Source: Uloborus plumipes (lineage: Eukaryota; Arthropoda; Arachnida; Araneae; Uloboridae). Taken from it: DNA of 64,000 nt. Made by a program: the position numbers and the translations under genes. Under the pieces are notes generated by a model, which saw nothing but the letters and a program-made list of their open reading frames with translations, did not search any database and was not told the origin of the DNA. The stretch is from positions 109,116 through 173,115 of the forward strand of contig JAXGGA010001025.1 in assembly GCA_038373865.1 (NCBI GenBank), read 5' to 3'. Below, piece by piece: positions 10,148 to 21,863 of the stretch. How positions within the stretch are numbered: the stretch's first letter is position 1; each line of letters starts with the position of its first letter.

Positions 10148-10921
10148 TTATCGATATTGTAAATGTTCCCAGTATTATGGGAATGAATTTCTGAAAGTTA
10201 ACCTATAAATTTAGAAAAAAAAAACATTTTCTAAATTTACAGAACAACTGCTTTTTTATGTTTAAAAAAGAATTGAACAAAAAAACTAACTTAAATCTTT
10301 TTTCAACATTGGAAAATGGTTCCAAACGGAAAGTTAGTAAACATGAGCAATTATCATGACTTTCTTTATCAATAATATTGAGTTTTAAGCACATGGTTGT
10401 AAAATAAATATTACTCTTCTTAAAACAGTCAAATAAAATGCAGTTTTTCTAAAAATGGGGAAAACATTAATTTAAGTGAATGAATAATATATGCATTGAT
10501 CAAAAATATCATAAGTTGTATCACGCACATTTTCTTTACTATTGAGAAGAACAATACTAAATTCAATGAAGTTTTATAGACGTAATAAAATCCTTTTCGA
10601 TAACAAAGTGAATGGGTAACTTTCGATAAGTAAAAGCTTGTGTTATAAAACTTTTTCACTCCAAGTTTTTATTTCGAATAATTGAATATTTTGCGAATAA
10701 AAAGGTCTGATTTTAAATTTGATTATTACTCTTGCTAGTGTCTAACAGAATAACCAAACTGATGTTTTTCTTCTTTTAGTTGATCTCAATATTGGTTTTG
10801 CTTTGTGAATATTATACGAAAATGATTTCAAAATTTTCTAATACGTTTAGACAAAAGCTCATGTACGTTACACAGTTTTAACTGACAAAACTAAGCAATT
10901 CTTAGTTTGTGTATTTAGCAA
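10148..10921. other. Upstream region of receptor copy 2
   Basis: AT-rich spacer with no recognised gene. Short minus-strand frames here are low-complexity. It presumably contains the promoter of the receptor at 10949, but no TATA or initiator could be assigned with confidence. Confidence 0.4.
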
Positions 10922-12064
10922 ATGGCTTCAAGAGAAAGTGTTAGTAAAATGAAAGATTTATCTTATATACGTTCAATATACAAACCTGTGAAAATATTGC
11001 TATTTCTATGTGGTATTGATACATTTACAGTATTACCTTCTGCATACAAAATAATGAAAATATTAATTATTTGTTTCTCTAGAATTGCTTTACTGTGTTC
11101 AATATGTATATTTTTAATGTCAGTAAGTACTTTTTATACTCGAGCATCATTAATAACTTTTGCACCATCACTTCTTACATTTTTTCAGATGTATATCTTT
11201 TTTCTTTTGAATATGAAGAGTAATAATGTTGCAGAAGTCCTCAAAGCATTTGGTTCACTACCTTTATCAAAAGCAACTAGCTCAAGATATGCCAAAGCAA
11301 AATTATATATTTATTTACTAGCTATCGTATCAACAATTTTCCCTTTCAATGTTTTTCTAGGTCTGCTGTTCACAAATTATGATATAAAACTAAGTTATGT
11401 ACAGGAGTTTTTTCCGATATTGTTAAATATCGATTATACAGGAAAATATACAGGATTCGTGATATCCCTTTTTACGTGGATTCATACCGTTGTTTTTTCG
11501 ATCTATTTCCTTTTTCCGTATTATGTATATGGACTGTTCTATTGTTTAAAGTCTTGGCACTTGAAGGGGGCACTAAAAGATTTTGCACAAATTTTAAAAT
11601 TAAAGCCTCTTCCACTTTCAACAAAACATCGTTACTGCAATAAGTTAACGACTTTAACAATAACTGCAGATAAAAAACTGCATCTAGTGACACTTATTTC
11701 AGTGATATTTGTGTCTTCTCACATGTATGTGTCGCTCTTTAATTTCTTTTACGATGATTCTTGGGAAATGAATATTTCTCTAAGATCCATTATGATGTCA
11801 CTACTGATGGCTTTCGGTCTGTGTCTAATGCTGTTATTCGCAGCAGAAATTCCAGATGCGAATTCTGAGGTGTACTACGCTCTGCGTGATGTTGGTGAGT
11901 GTGTAGGCTACTCTCAAGAATTGGTGGTGTTCATGATGGAAGTTCAAGCTGGATTGTCATTTACGGTAGGAGGCATTGTGCCGATTAAGCGAGGATTCTT
12001 TTTAGGACTTGTAGGAACTTTTGCAACTTACTCGTTACTCATTAAGACATTTCCGGAGCATTGA
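10922..12064 (+). CDS. Gustatory-receptor-type 7TM protein (380 aa, probably 371), copy 2
   Basis: Multi-pass receptor of the same family. The longest frame starts at 10922, but ATG 10949 (Met10, context AGTAAAATGAA) gives 371 residues and puts the KPVKILLF Lys at position 12 as in the other copies, so 10949 is preferred. From Met10, membrane segments lie near residues 37-60, 70-90, 118-141, 167-200, 246-270, 278-300 and 346-366. Landmarks are SWHLKGAL, ADKKL, EIPDANSEVY, GYSQEL, VGGIVPIKRGFF and ATYSLLIKTF at the C-terminus. Its closest relative is the pseudogene at 2883-4327, and the two share a 3' flank. A candidate polyadenylation signal AATAAA is at 12087-12092, about 25 bp after the stop. 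The ligand is unknown. Confidence 0.88.
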   Translation: MASRESVSKMKDLSYIRSIYKPVKILLFLCGIDTFTVLPSAYKIMKILIICFSRIALLCSICIFLMSVSTFYTRASLITFAPSLLTFFQMYIFFLLNMKSNNVAEVLKAFGSLPLSKATSSRYAKAKLYIYLLAIVSTIFPFNVFLGLLFTNYDIKLSYVQEFFPILLNIDYTGKYTGFVISLFTWIHTVVFSIYFLFPYYVYGLFYCLKSWHLKGALKDFAQILKLKPLPLSTKHRYCNKLTTLTITADKKLHLVTLISVIFVSSHMYVSLFNFFYDDSWEMNISLRSIMMSLLMAFGLCLMLLFAAEIPDANSEVYYALRDVGECVGYSQELVVFMMEVQAGLSFTVGGIVPIKRGFFLGLVGTFATYSLLIKTFPEH

Positions 12065-12650
12065 GTTGACTGTATAATTTTCTGAAAATAAAAGATGCGA
12101 TCAAAGTATTTACGCAACAAGTTGAAACTGATTTTCAACGTTCAACTCATCATGTCGAAGAAACGAATAATCATTATAAAAATAATTGAAGGATTTGGGA
12201 GATGAATCGCTTATGTGAGAAAACAGAAATTGCGAGCGATTAAAGTTCAAAGTTATACTGTTGCAAGTGCTGCAGCTTTTTTTTTTTTTTTTTTTTTCAG
12301 GTTTTATCGTTAGTGTGCGCATGAAATTTGTCTAAAGATATCTACTTTTTGATATTTTATTTGCTTACCTGTATCCATTGCTTACCATTGTCCAGAGTGT
12401 TATTTTTTTCATGTAACAGAGCCCCTTCATCCTCCAAGCCCTTCAATGGAGCTTTTATGAATCCTGATTTCAGAAATGTACTTTTGAATTCTTGTATGTG
12501 TACCAATTCTTTCACAGTGTTTTTTAAGAAATAAATCTTACTTCTTCATCGATTATGCTGTCATTTTTCCTTTTCATTAGACGGAATTAAATTCTGTCCT
12601 TTAGAGGTGTTACTTAGTTACTATATTAATATAGTATGACAGGTCATTTA
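12065..12650. repeat. 3' flank shared with pseudogene 2883-4327
   Basis: Collinear with 4328-4720. It contains a 21-22-bp T run near 12278-12298 absent from the other copy. A short piece just after the stop (AAGTATTTACGCA) also recurs after receptor copy 3 at about 16640, so part of the 3' untranslated region is older than the most recent duplication. Confidence 0.7.
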
Positions 12651-13456
12651 AAAAGGTCTTACTTTAATGTTGTAACTAACGTGATGCTACCTTTTTACCA
12701 GTCGAACCTGTCTCTCGAATTTCACGGGGCAGCAAAAAAATTCAAGATGGAGAAGTTTTGAGATACGGAGGCGTTCCTTGTAACGCCGAAACACGTGTCT
12801 GCAGTATCCCTGCTTATTTGTGCCTCCTTAACGTTGTAATTTTCTCTATATACAAAAATATGTGTTTGAAACAAAAAACGTTAAAGAAGTTTCACATTCT
12901 GCTGAATTTATATTGTTGAAAAGTTTACTGTCTGACTTATTGTGCATACATGTTAGAGTACTTATAGTGATTTCTACGATAGCAAATTTATACAGAACTT
13001 TAAGGACGAAAATAATCTTTAAGTGGTTGTCGAGTCGTTTAAAAATTGCAAGATTTCAATTTTATCTTCAATCGAAACAATTTTAACATTAAAACGGCAT
13101 AATGCAAAAAATAGCTGTTTTCCATGACTCAAAAGTAAATGTCACAACATGTTTTCACTGCTGAACAATACTCCCTTTCCCCCATTTTTCTAGCGGAAAT
13201 TCTTAGAAAACTTGTTCCTAGCATTCAGTTTTCTTTGGGCTACATATAACACAAGACGTGAAGCACTATAAGACTGCTGATGTTAAGAGATCCTATTTGC
13301 CTCTAAGTATTACTGTTCGTAAAGATCATTTTCGATCAAATTTGGATATGACATAATAGCAATAATTCTAGATATTGAGGTGTTCTGGAAAAGTAGATAA
13401 CCAGATTCTAGACCATTCTAGATAAACATGAAAAACAATGCTGACTGTATGCCATA
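12651..13456. other. Intergenic sequence
   Basis: No gene seen. The 12715-12790 stretch (GTCGAACCTGTCTCTCGAATTTC) looks like the end of a decayed pogo/Tigger-type element, but its partner terminus was not found. Confidence 0.35.
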
Positions 13457-13886
13457 AAAAATAAAATTTTATAAAAAAAAAGTAAAACCGACTTCAAAAA
13501 CGCAGCTGAAAATTGCTCTAAAAAGTAAAAAATAAATTTATTCTTTGAACACCATCGATACTACTTTTAAACATGAGTTTTGAAGTCGGTGCCGAAAAAG
13601 TTAATAAAATCATTCGTACTCATTTATTGTACCATTTGATTGATTTTTCCTCTCAAACAACACTTGAAATTGATTATGAAACATTTATGGTTGTTTTTAT
13701 TATGAAACATGTAACTGAAGAATGGGCATGAATGATTTTATTAACTGTTTCGGCACCGACTTCAAAACTCATGTTTAAAAGTAGTATCGATGGTGTTCAA
13801 ATAATAAATTTATTTTTTACTTTTTAGAGCAATTTTCAGCTGCGTGTTGAAGTCGGTTTTACTTTTTTTATAAAATTTAATTTTTA
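13457..13886. mobile_element. Foldback MITE, about 165-bp arms
   Basis: The left arm (13457-13622) and right arm (about 13721-13886) are near-perfect reverse complements, starting TTTTATAAAAAAAAAGTAAA and including AACCGACTTCAAAA and CATCGATACTACTTTTAAAC. The loop is about 100 bp. No frame is conserved. Confidence 0.85.
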
Positions 13887-14154
13887 ATTCATTCTTTTCA
13901 GTGTAAATGTATACCCGGAAGAGTGTAATGTCGCCATCATGACGCTTCATCTCACTTAATTAACGCGTTCAAAATTTTAAACGATTGCCACTAAAACAAA
14001 TTGTGTTAAATTCTGGGATTTAATTAAAGCATGTTTAAAATACAAGTTTTAAGCCGATTATACGGATAAAACTGGCCAACAGGTTAATCTGCAAATTGGC
14101 CAATTACAACTCTTGAGATGAGCCTTGAATATTCAATACAAAACGCGGAAACGA

Positions 14155-14255
14155 TATTAGCAGTTCCAACTATCTGCCCTGGAGTTGAATTGATACATAA
14201 AATACTGGATTAGATTGTGGAAAGCCTTCGAAAATTGAGTTTAAAAAATTTAATC
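14155..14255. repeat. Fragment of the Helitron repeat found at 19907-20577
   Basis: Shares CAnTTCCAACTATCTGCC, GAGTTGAnTTGATACA and GAAAGCCTTCGAAAATnGAG with 20270-20360. It is probably a truncated copy of the same non-autonomous Helitron family. No termini are visible here. Confidence 0.55.
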
Positions 14256-15463
14256 ATTATTTAATGGGGAAATTACATGAAAACATGAAATTTACTGTTT
14301 TCCATAATTACCGTTCTCAAACCCGGCATCATGGGACCATGGGACCACCAGGAAGGTGTACCCTTTCAAACAAAAAAAAAAAATCCGAATCGGACTATTC
14401 AGCAAAAAGTGGTCATACATTTAAAAAAAAGCTTGGTCATACTTACAAAGGTCAGCTTGGTCATACATTAAAAAAATTCTATACCGGTCGACTAGAGAAC
14501 CTCCTCCGTGTTTTCGTCGGTTAAAAATACAGGAAAATTGAAAGAATTCGATATAGGAAGGTTTTCGAGATAGGTAGGTTTGAAATAAAGAGGTTTGGCT
14601 GTATATTACTGTAACTTGTTAATTTACTTTCCATAGCATTGGTAATGGTGAAAAGTAACCTGGGTACAAGCTACCACTTACAAACTCTGATTTCTAGCTA
14701 CTCTATTCTGCAAACTCTGATTTTACTCAGAGTAGTTTTTCTCCCCACTGCAAAAGAGTTGGAAATACCTCGTTCTAAGTAATTGGTATGAGAGTACCAA
14801 CGTAAGGAAAGAACAAATTGCAAAAAAAAAATAAAGTAAGTACCCATCTTAACCACAAAGGAAAGATTCAAAAACAATGTTTACTTAGCAGAAGCTTAAA
14901 AAACTGAAATTTTTTTTTTAAATGAAAAACTATTCTTTTGAAGTTCGTTAAAAATTCATTGATTTTTAAGAGTAAATTTCCAGAATGAATGTCATTGTTT
15001 CCAATACACGCAAAACTAAAATGAGTGCTAAATTGAATTAAATCAAATTATTTCTTCAAAATAGAAAACACTTTAATTTCCAAGAGGCATCATTAAGTTA
15101 ATAAAAAATTTTAAAAGCCATTACGTGATCTTTTGTTTGAACAGTTAAAACATCAATACGAGAAATGATTATTATAGAAATTATACAAAAGGTTACACAT
15201 ACATTTCTAAGCTCTCAGCTGAATGAGGGGCAGGAACGAAGTAGCATAAAAAGAGAATCTTCTGGTCAAAAAGAAAAAAAAAAATACTTCGTATACCTCC
15301 AATATAAAATATACATAATGACTATCATAGGAATTAGTATCGGGAAGTTTATTACTGACAGTCCATAAAAAAAGTGTCTACATCTTTGAAAATTTCAATT
15401 AATAAAATTCAACATTGTCAAATTCAAAAAGCAGCGAAAATTGTGGAAAAGAATGCTTGAAAA
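14256..15463. other. Upstream region of receptor copy 3
   Basis: Contains three imperfect copies of a short GGTCATACnTTnAAA motif at 14410-14470 and an end resembling a pogo-type terminus at about 14530-14602. No gene recognised. Confidence 0.35.
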
Positions 15464-16579
15464 ATGAAAGTTTTACAATTCAGACGTTCTATTTACAAGC
15501 CTGTGCAAATACTGTTATTTTGCTGTGGTATTAATACATTTACAAAGTTAACCCTGGTTGGGAATGTATTGAAACTGCTATTTATGATTTCTTCGAAAAT
15601 AGCTTTGGTGGTTTCAGTATCTGTGTTTCTATTATTATTAAGTGTTCTTCATCTTAGATCGTCATTAAGCTCTTTTGCACCTCCCTTAGTTCTTTTTGTT
15701 GGTATGTATCTACACTTTGTGTTAAGTAGAAAAAATAAAAACTTTATCCATGTACTGAGTGTACTACGTACACTACCTTTAACGAAAGATTCTGCGCCAA
15801 AATATAAGAAAACAAAATTACTCATAAATTTTATGGCTGTTCTACCAGCACTCATTCCCATAAGTCTTATTACGGGTGAGTTTTTTATAACTGATGAAAT
15901 AAGACTAAGCTATGCTCGTAACTATTTTCCTCTTTTGACTAAAATAGATAATGAAGGAAAATATACACGTTTAATTGTAGCAGTTTTTACAGCGATTTAT
16001 AACAGCATTTTTTCGATATATTTCATTCTTCCTTACTATGCTTATGGACTGTTTAACTGTCTAGTTTCGTGGCACCTGAATAAATCAATTGAGGATTTTG
16101 CAAAACATTTGAAGTTGAATCCAGTTCAACTTTCCACTCATCATCGTCATTATAATATGATCAGGAAACTAATTGCCGCTGTAGATAAAAACTTGAACTC
16201 CTTGACACTTGCTTCAATATTGTATGTTTCTGTTTTATTTTATGTATCTCTATTCGATGCACTTTACAATAAAAACTTGGATGAAACCATTGTTTTAGCA
16301 CCACTGACGATATCGTTGTTCTTAGCCATCGTTCTCGAGAGAATGTTAGCATTGGCGGCAGAAATTCCAGATGCCAATTGTAAAGTGTACAATGCATTAT
16401 GTGATGTTGGAGATTTTGCAGGATATTCAGGAGAAATGGCAGTGTTCTTGGCGAAAGTTCAAGCTGGATTATATCTCACTGTAGGAGGCATTGTTCCCAT
16501 AAAAAGAGGACTGTTCTTAGGTCTCATAGGCACTGTAACCACATACTCGTTGCTGGTCAAAACATTTCCTTCAAGTTAA
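15464..16579 (+). CDS. Gustatory-receptor-type 7TM protein (371 aa), copy 3
   Basis: Complete single-exon receptor beginning MKVLQFRRSIYKPVQILLF, with Lys at position 12 from the only possible nearby Met (context GAAAAATGAAA). Seven hydrophobic segments fall at the same places as in copy 1. The intracellular block reads VSWHLNKSIEDFAKHL instead of HLKxx. The late block is EIPDANCKVYNALCDVGDFAGYSGEM; it keeps the family spacing but swaps the usual Arg of ALRDVG for Cys. The end is GTVTTYSLLVKTF-P-S-S. It is intermediate between copies 1 and 2 and has no close partner in the window. Function is inferred only from the family: taste or contact chemoreception. Confidence 0.88.
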   Translation: MKVLQFRRSIYKPVQILLFCCGINTFTKLTLVGNVLKLLFMISSKIALVVSVSVFLLLLSVLHLRSSLSSFAPPLVLFVGMYLHFVLSRKNKNFIHVLSVLRTLPLTKDSAPKYKKTKLLINFMAVLPALIPISLITGEFFITDEIRLSYARNYFPLLTKIDNEGKYTRLIVAVFTAIYNSIFSIYFILPYYAYGLFNCLVSWHLNKSIEDFAKHLKLNPVQLSTHHRHYNMIRKLIAAVDKNLNSLTLASILYVSVLFYVSLFDALYNKNLDETIVLAPLTISLFLAIVLERMLALAAEIPDANCKVYNALCDVGDFAGYSGEMAVFLAKVQAGLYLTVGGIVPIKRGLFLGLIGTVTTYSLLVKTFPSS

Positions 16580-16935
16580 AAGTCTCTCCGATTTTCTGAC
16601 TACTAAATAGAAAATGCAACTTTGAACAACAAAGAAAGTATTTACGCAGATATTATTTCGTTCAAAAAGAATATGATATCAAAAAGAATAGCTGCTTTCT
16701 TATAGATAATATTTAACCAATGATTAATATGTTATGAATATATGCTTAAAAAGTAGCCATGCGTCAGCACATGAAGAAGAAAATGTACATAATGGAGAAC
16801 AAAAATTCGTTGATCTGATACATTTATTTAGAGTAGAAATAGAATGAAACTTCAGCAGCATAGCCGCGTCTACAACTCGACCGAATAGTGAGCTGTAATA
16901 TGACCCATAATAATTTAGGATTTTTTAGTTTTTGT
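16580..16935. other. 3' flank of receptor copy 3
   Basis: Contains AAAGTATTTACGCA also seen behind copy 2. No gene was found. Confidence 0.4.
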
Positions 16936-16943
16936 GATATGAA

Positions 16944-18249
16944 TAGAGATGTAAAATTTCCGGAAATTTTGAAGCGATGGAAAAAACAGGTTTTTTTCCG
17001 GAAAAATTGGAAAAAAATGAAAAATTGACAATTTTACAATTAAAAAAAGCGTTTTTTAATAGTTTCGTTTTTCTTGGACCATTTAAAAGGTTAATCATTA
17101 AAAATATATGAACGGTCAGGGGGAAAAACCACGAAAGTCACATTTGATTCATTTTGAGAAAAACGAAATTTAAACTTTACGAACTCATAAACTTCCCCAG
17201 TATACTTGTTCTAAAATGACAATAATACATGGACTACAGTAATTTTTCACGAATATTGCATATACTAAACGAAATTACCATTATTTTTCTAGCAGGTGGT
17301 AGCATCAGTTTAAATTCAACAAAAAGTGGACTACCGTGGTTTTTCCCCTGACCCTTCATATGCAATCAACACGTATTATTTTTCCTGATGATAGAAATAC
17401 GCATAATTAGGTAGGTTTTAATAGGAAAAAATAGCCTTTCTGTTTTATGACTCAAAGCTTTCTTGGTCAAACCCCACAAATGAATCATATCGTCATTTCA
17501 CTGTTAATATTGGATAAAGTGTGTCTAACCCTTACAATTAAATTTTCTATTTTAGACTGCCTTTAAAACTTAAAATATAAGTAGATACTTTACTTTCAAA
17601 CATCAATAATAGTGTTTGAAAGAAAAATCAGAATGATTTTTCTCCCTTGCAATATAACCTCACTATCTAAAAATGAAAACTATTGAGTTCTGGTTTTTCC
17701 CCACCCAATCTAAATCTAAATAAAAATTAAATGACTTTTTTTTTAATAGTGTTGGTTTTGTGTTGGTTGATATTGGTGTGTTAATTGAATAAGTGTTGGT
17801 TGAAATTTTGAAAAGTTGAAACGAATTTTAAATTGGTAATATGAGTATATAAATATGCATACGCATTCAACAAGTGTGATCAAATATTTTTTGGATTAAA
17901 ATTTGAACTTTAACTTAAAGTTTTTTTTTTTAACAATGTTCATATATTAAAATTTCTCGGCTCTAACAGTTCTCCTTGATCTATTCAAATTGTAATATCG
18001 TTCAACTTGCATTACCAAAGCAAGAGGTTATTATGATAAGAGAGAGGGGTAGAGGTGAAGAAGAAAATAGCGTAAGAATGATAAATTTCTAAATTTATCA
18101 TTTTATGCTGAAAATTTCAATTTCATTTTACTGAAAATTTGAAAAATTCAATTTTTCCGGTGTGGAAATAAACCTCCTCGGAAAAAACGGGAAAAAACCA
18201 GTTTTTTTTCCGAAAGTTTCCGTTTTTTTTCCGACCATTTTCATCTCTA
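16944..18249. mobile_element. Non-autonomous hAT-type element, 1306 bp
   Basis: Bounded by TAGAGATG and CATCTCTA with GGAAA/TTTCC-rich inverted ends, and flanked by a perfect 8-bp duplication GATATGAA (16936-16943 and 18250-18257). An 8-bp duplication and this terminus type fit the hAT superfamily. The interior is AT-rich with no transposase frame. Confidence 0.85.
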
Positions 18250-18257
18250 GATATGAA

Positions 18258-19906
18258 ATATTTTTAAGTTATGTACAATTGTCACTTATAATAAAATACG
18301 ATAGTAAAATATGTTTAACTTGAAAGTTAATTAGAAATTAATAAATTAGATAGCAACCGTTCTTTAAACATTTCTAGCTTTGAAAATTATGACGAGGGGA
18401 TTAGCATTACTTTTCTTTTCCATTTTGACAAATTTACCAGTAAAAGACACTCTTAAAAAATTTATTTTTATTTATACTTTATTCTGTAGTTCTAGTTATA
18501 ATATTTTAGTTTTCCTAAATCCATTATTCTGTCAAAAAAAATTAAACAATTTCCTAGCCATTGAGTCATTCCATATCAACTCACCAAACGGGGGTCGCAT
18601 GAGCGACTCTGATTTTTTTTTAAATTTGGCACACAGGTTGATTATATAGAGGCATGGAAAAGTCCAAACTTTTAGGTTCCTGATCCCCTTATTTTCTGAG
18701 ATACAGGCCCTCAAAGTTTGTCCGCCCACTCAAAATACTAAGAAACTAATGTTATTTAATCATTTTTTTCTAAAAAACTTTACTCATGCAATATAAAAGT
18801 GTTAGGTCACTATGGAAACTAATTACTCCAGGCATTCAGAAAAAAAGTACTAGAGCGTTTGTAATGAAAATTTCTAAGGTACAGGGCGCTTTGAAGTTGC
18901 CACCACAAAAATTTGATTTTGCCGATTTTGTTAAAATTGAGGAATTTATTCCAAGAAAAGGAAGACATAACTAAAGATTTTCTCACTTTCTGGTAGTGTA
19001 CAGATGTTTACTGTAAATATTTACACAATGCATAACTTGGGTTTCTCACTCCTTCTTGGAAATATTTAAACTTAACGACAAGCCATAAGGCAAAAACATG
19101 CGATTTTGGCCATCTTGGCAGCCATTTTTCTCATAAATATTTCTTGCATTAGGAGATATCCTGCTGACAAATTATGCATGTTTTTTGCGACCACCATATG
19201 CTTGTGTTCCCCTCTCATAGACTTAAAATTAATTAAACCAAAAAATAATGATGTATTTATTAATAGCTGTATTATCTACCCACTATGTCATGAAATTTAA
19301 TTTATTAAATCATGAAACAATAAATTAGACATTTGATGAAAACAAGAAATAGAATTTCTCCGATGCTTGAACATTATGCATTCTTAATTATAAAGTACTA
19401 AATAATTTCTTGAAAAATCAATTAAAATAAAGGAGCTCTAAATATTTATCTCATAAGCAACACACATACATGACCACCTACACAAAAATGCACAAATACA
19501 CCTATTGCAATTCGTGATTGCGAAAAACATAATAGATGAATCCTAGTTTAAAATCCGGCGATATATTATTAAATCTGGCAAACCACAGAATTATCATTGG
19601 ATGATTGGATTTTTTGGCGATTTTAAGCTAAATAATTGAAACCTTAAGCTACAGTCTGAAAAAAATCGCCAAACCCGGACCCTAAAGTAGGATTTTACCA
19701 ACATAATTTGAATTCAATTCAATGTTTTTCATTTTATTAATTTATTTTTAAATTTTATTTTTATTTATTCATTTAATTTTTTTCTTTTTTTGGAGGGGGA
19801 GTGGATTTTTTTTTTATCAACCACTAGAAAATCACCATCCCTGCACGAGAAGTTGCACTCAAATGGCAACTCCTTTTGCATCGAAGTACTTGAGTTTTAT
19901 AAGTTA
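18258..19906. other. Intergenic sequence with a GTCATTCCAT-type repeat fragment
   Basis: 18565-18735 begins GAGTCATTCCATATCAAC, the same terminal motif as at 29849 and, reversed, at 58728-58742, so it is a fragment of that element family. The remainder, including the frames at 18380, 18786 and 19106, shows no recognisable domain. Confidence 0.4.
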
Positions 19907-20577
19907 CTAGCAGTACCCGCACGGCGATGCCCGTGCAAAAAATGTAAAGGAAGTCATCTGAATAAATTTAAATTCACTCCAACCCTCTGAAGTAAAATTA
20001 TTATATTCTTTCATTCAAATGTACTCCACAACCTTTTAAATTCCACTAAAAGTCATATTGAAGTTTAAATCACAATGCGCCAAATAAATCAAAAAAACAT
20101 TAAGTTGAGTAAGTAACAGGAGATTTAGTCAATTTTCAAGGCTTAACTCAATACGCAAATTTAAACCACTGAAGAAAGAGCAGTTTGTCTAGAAAATGGA
20201 CGTAGTGTTTCAGTTTTGCGTATAGAGTTAAGCCTTGAAAATTGACTAAATTTGATTAATTAATATCTCGTAGCAAGCAATTCCAACTATCTGCCAGAGA
20301 GTTGAGTTGATACACTAAATACTCAATTGGATTAATGAAAGCCTTCGAAAATGGAGTTTTAAATCGAAATTACAAAGACAGAATCAGGTCTAAAATTGAA
20401 ATAAAAAAATAACTACTCATCGGATTTTGTTGAAACTGGTCTCTAAACCTTTCCAGTACCAAAAGGAACAAACTGTGAAAATTTCAGGCAAATCTCCCGG
20501 GTAGTTTCTGAGATCTTAGGGAACACACACACATACACATATACACATTTACCAACATTCATTTTTATATATATAGA
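19907..20577 (-). mobile_element. Non-autonomous Helitron, about 671 bp
   Basis: On the minus strand it begins TCTATATATATAAAAATGAA and ends with the hairpin GCACGGGCATCGCCGTGC (plus-strand 19919-19936), a short spacer and CTAG (19907-19910) followed by T. A 5' TC, a 3' CTRR and a hairpin about 10 bp before it are the structural signature of Helitrons. Internally there is a strong inverted repeat (GTCAATTTTCAAGGCTTAAC at about 20120 and its complement near 20230). No Rep/helicase coding sequence is present. Confidence 0.75.
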
Positions 20578-21863
20578 CTAGATATACACATTTACCAAAA
20601 TTTTTTTTTTTCATTTTTATAGATATAGATGCCTGATTTTCCTGTGCTTAGAAAACAATTGTTAAGCAAGTTTCTTTAGAAAATATTGAAATTTCAGTTT
20701 CCTAACAGTTACCATTCTATCAAACTTATAGGTTTTTTTCTGCAGCGTTATAAGCCGTTATGCAGCCGTTTGAGGCACCCTTTGAAATTAAACAAAATGA
20801 AGTAAAATATTGTACAGTTTTTTTCTCTAATTTGAACAAGATTAGGGTTAGAGTAACACATTTAAACTTTCAGAAATTATCATATAATTAAGGGTCACTC
20901 TACTATTCATGTATAAATAGGCGTTCCATGACAAAACGCAAACATCCGAAAAATATTAAGTAAAGCTTATGAATCTTTAAAATCGAAGACAGCTCTCGAA
21001 GATTACAAAAAAATATATATATATGTATATACTTGGGCTATACAGCTGTAAAAAAACACAAAAATCTTCGAGTACATTTGACAAAAAAAGTAACACGTCC
21101 ATAATGCGTTATCATTGAGGCACCTGAAAAAAAAGAAGCAACCATTTTGACATCCATCTTTTATAACATTAATTCATTCTTAAGCAGTGTTTACAATGCG
21201 TGACAAAAAAAATAAATAAGTAGTAATAAATAGCTTTCTACTAGGTATCAGCAAAATCATTCTTTAATCCCGGAGAATAATCAGCAATTCAATGAAAATT
21301 ATCTATCTATTTATATGCATAAAAATATAATATTTATCAATTTTTTAAGTTGTCCTATAAAAAGGTTAATAAACCCAGGTAGCATAAATAACCTTTAAAC
21401 GTTTTATAAACGTTTTTAAGCGGTTATTACAACGTTAATAACCATTTTACCACCTTTAAAAAACGAAGTGTTCTACTTGGGAAGTAATGAATATTTCATC
21501 GAGAGCATAAAGGGGGAAAAAAATCGAAAAATTACGCTCGTAATGATGAAACGTACGTGTCTCGTGTTAGTAAAGTTTCAGTTTTAGAACATTATTTGTC
21601 GGCAATGAAATATCTTACTTTGTTGCCTGTATTTACTGGTAGCTTATAAACCAGAACTATCAGCACATTTCTTTTGATTTAATGCCAATTTCAACAGTTG
21701 TTAATGACCATCATAGAACACGGCTTCATGAAGCATCTAACTATACTTAGAAAAAGACATCTTTTGCCTTTTTCCGATGGTTGAAAATTTTCAAATATTT
21801 AAATTCAGCGTAAAGATAACTTTTGCTCCTAGCTAGCAATTTAGAAGAGGAAAAAATTTCAAA
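20578..21863. other. Intergenic sequence upstream of pseudogene 21864
   Basis: No gene was recognised. It holds a second short TATAGA-type end at about 20625 and a 108-bp mini inverted-repeat element (21374-21481). Confidence 0.4.
21374..21481. repeat. 108-bp mini inverted-repeat element
   Basis: Starts CCCAGGTAG and ends CTACTTGGG, and the interior consists of AACGTTT/GTTATTA-like palindromic pieces. It is short and seen only once, so its identity as an element is tentative. Confidence 0.35.
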
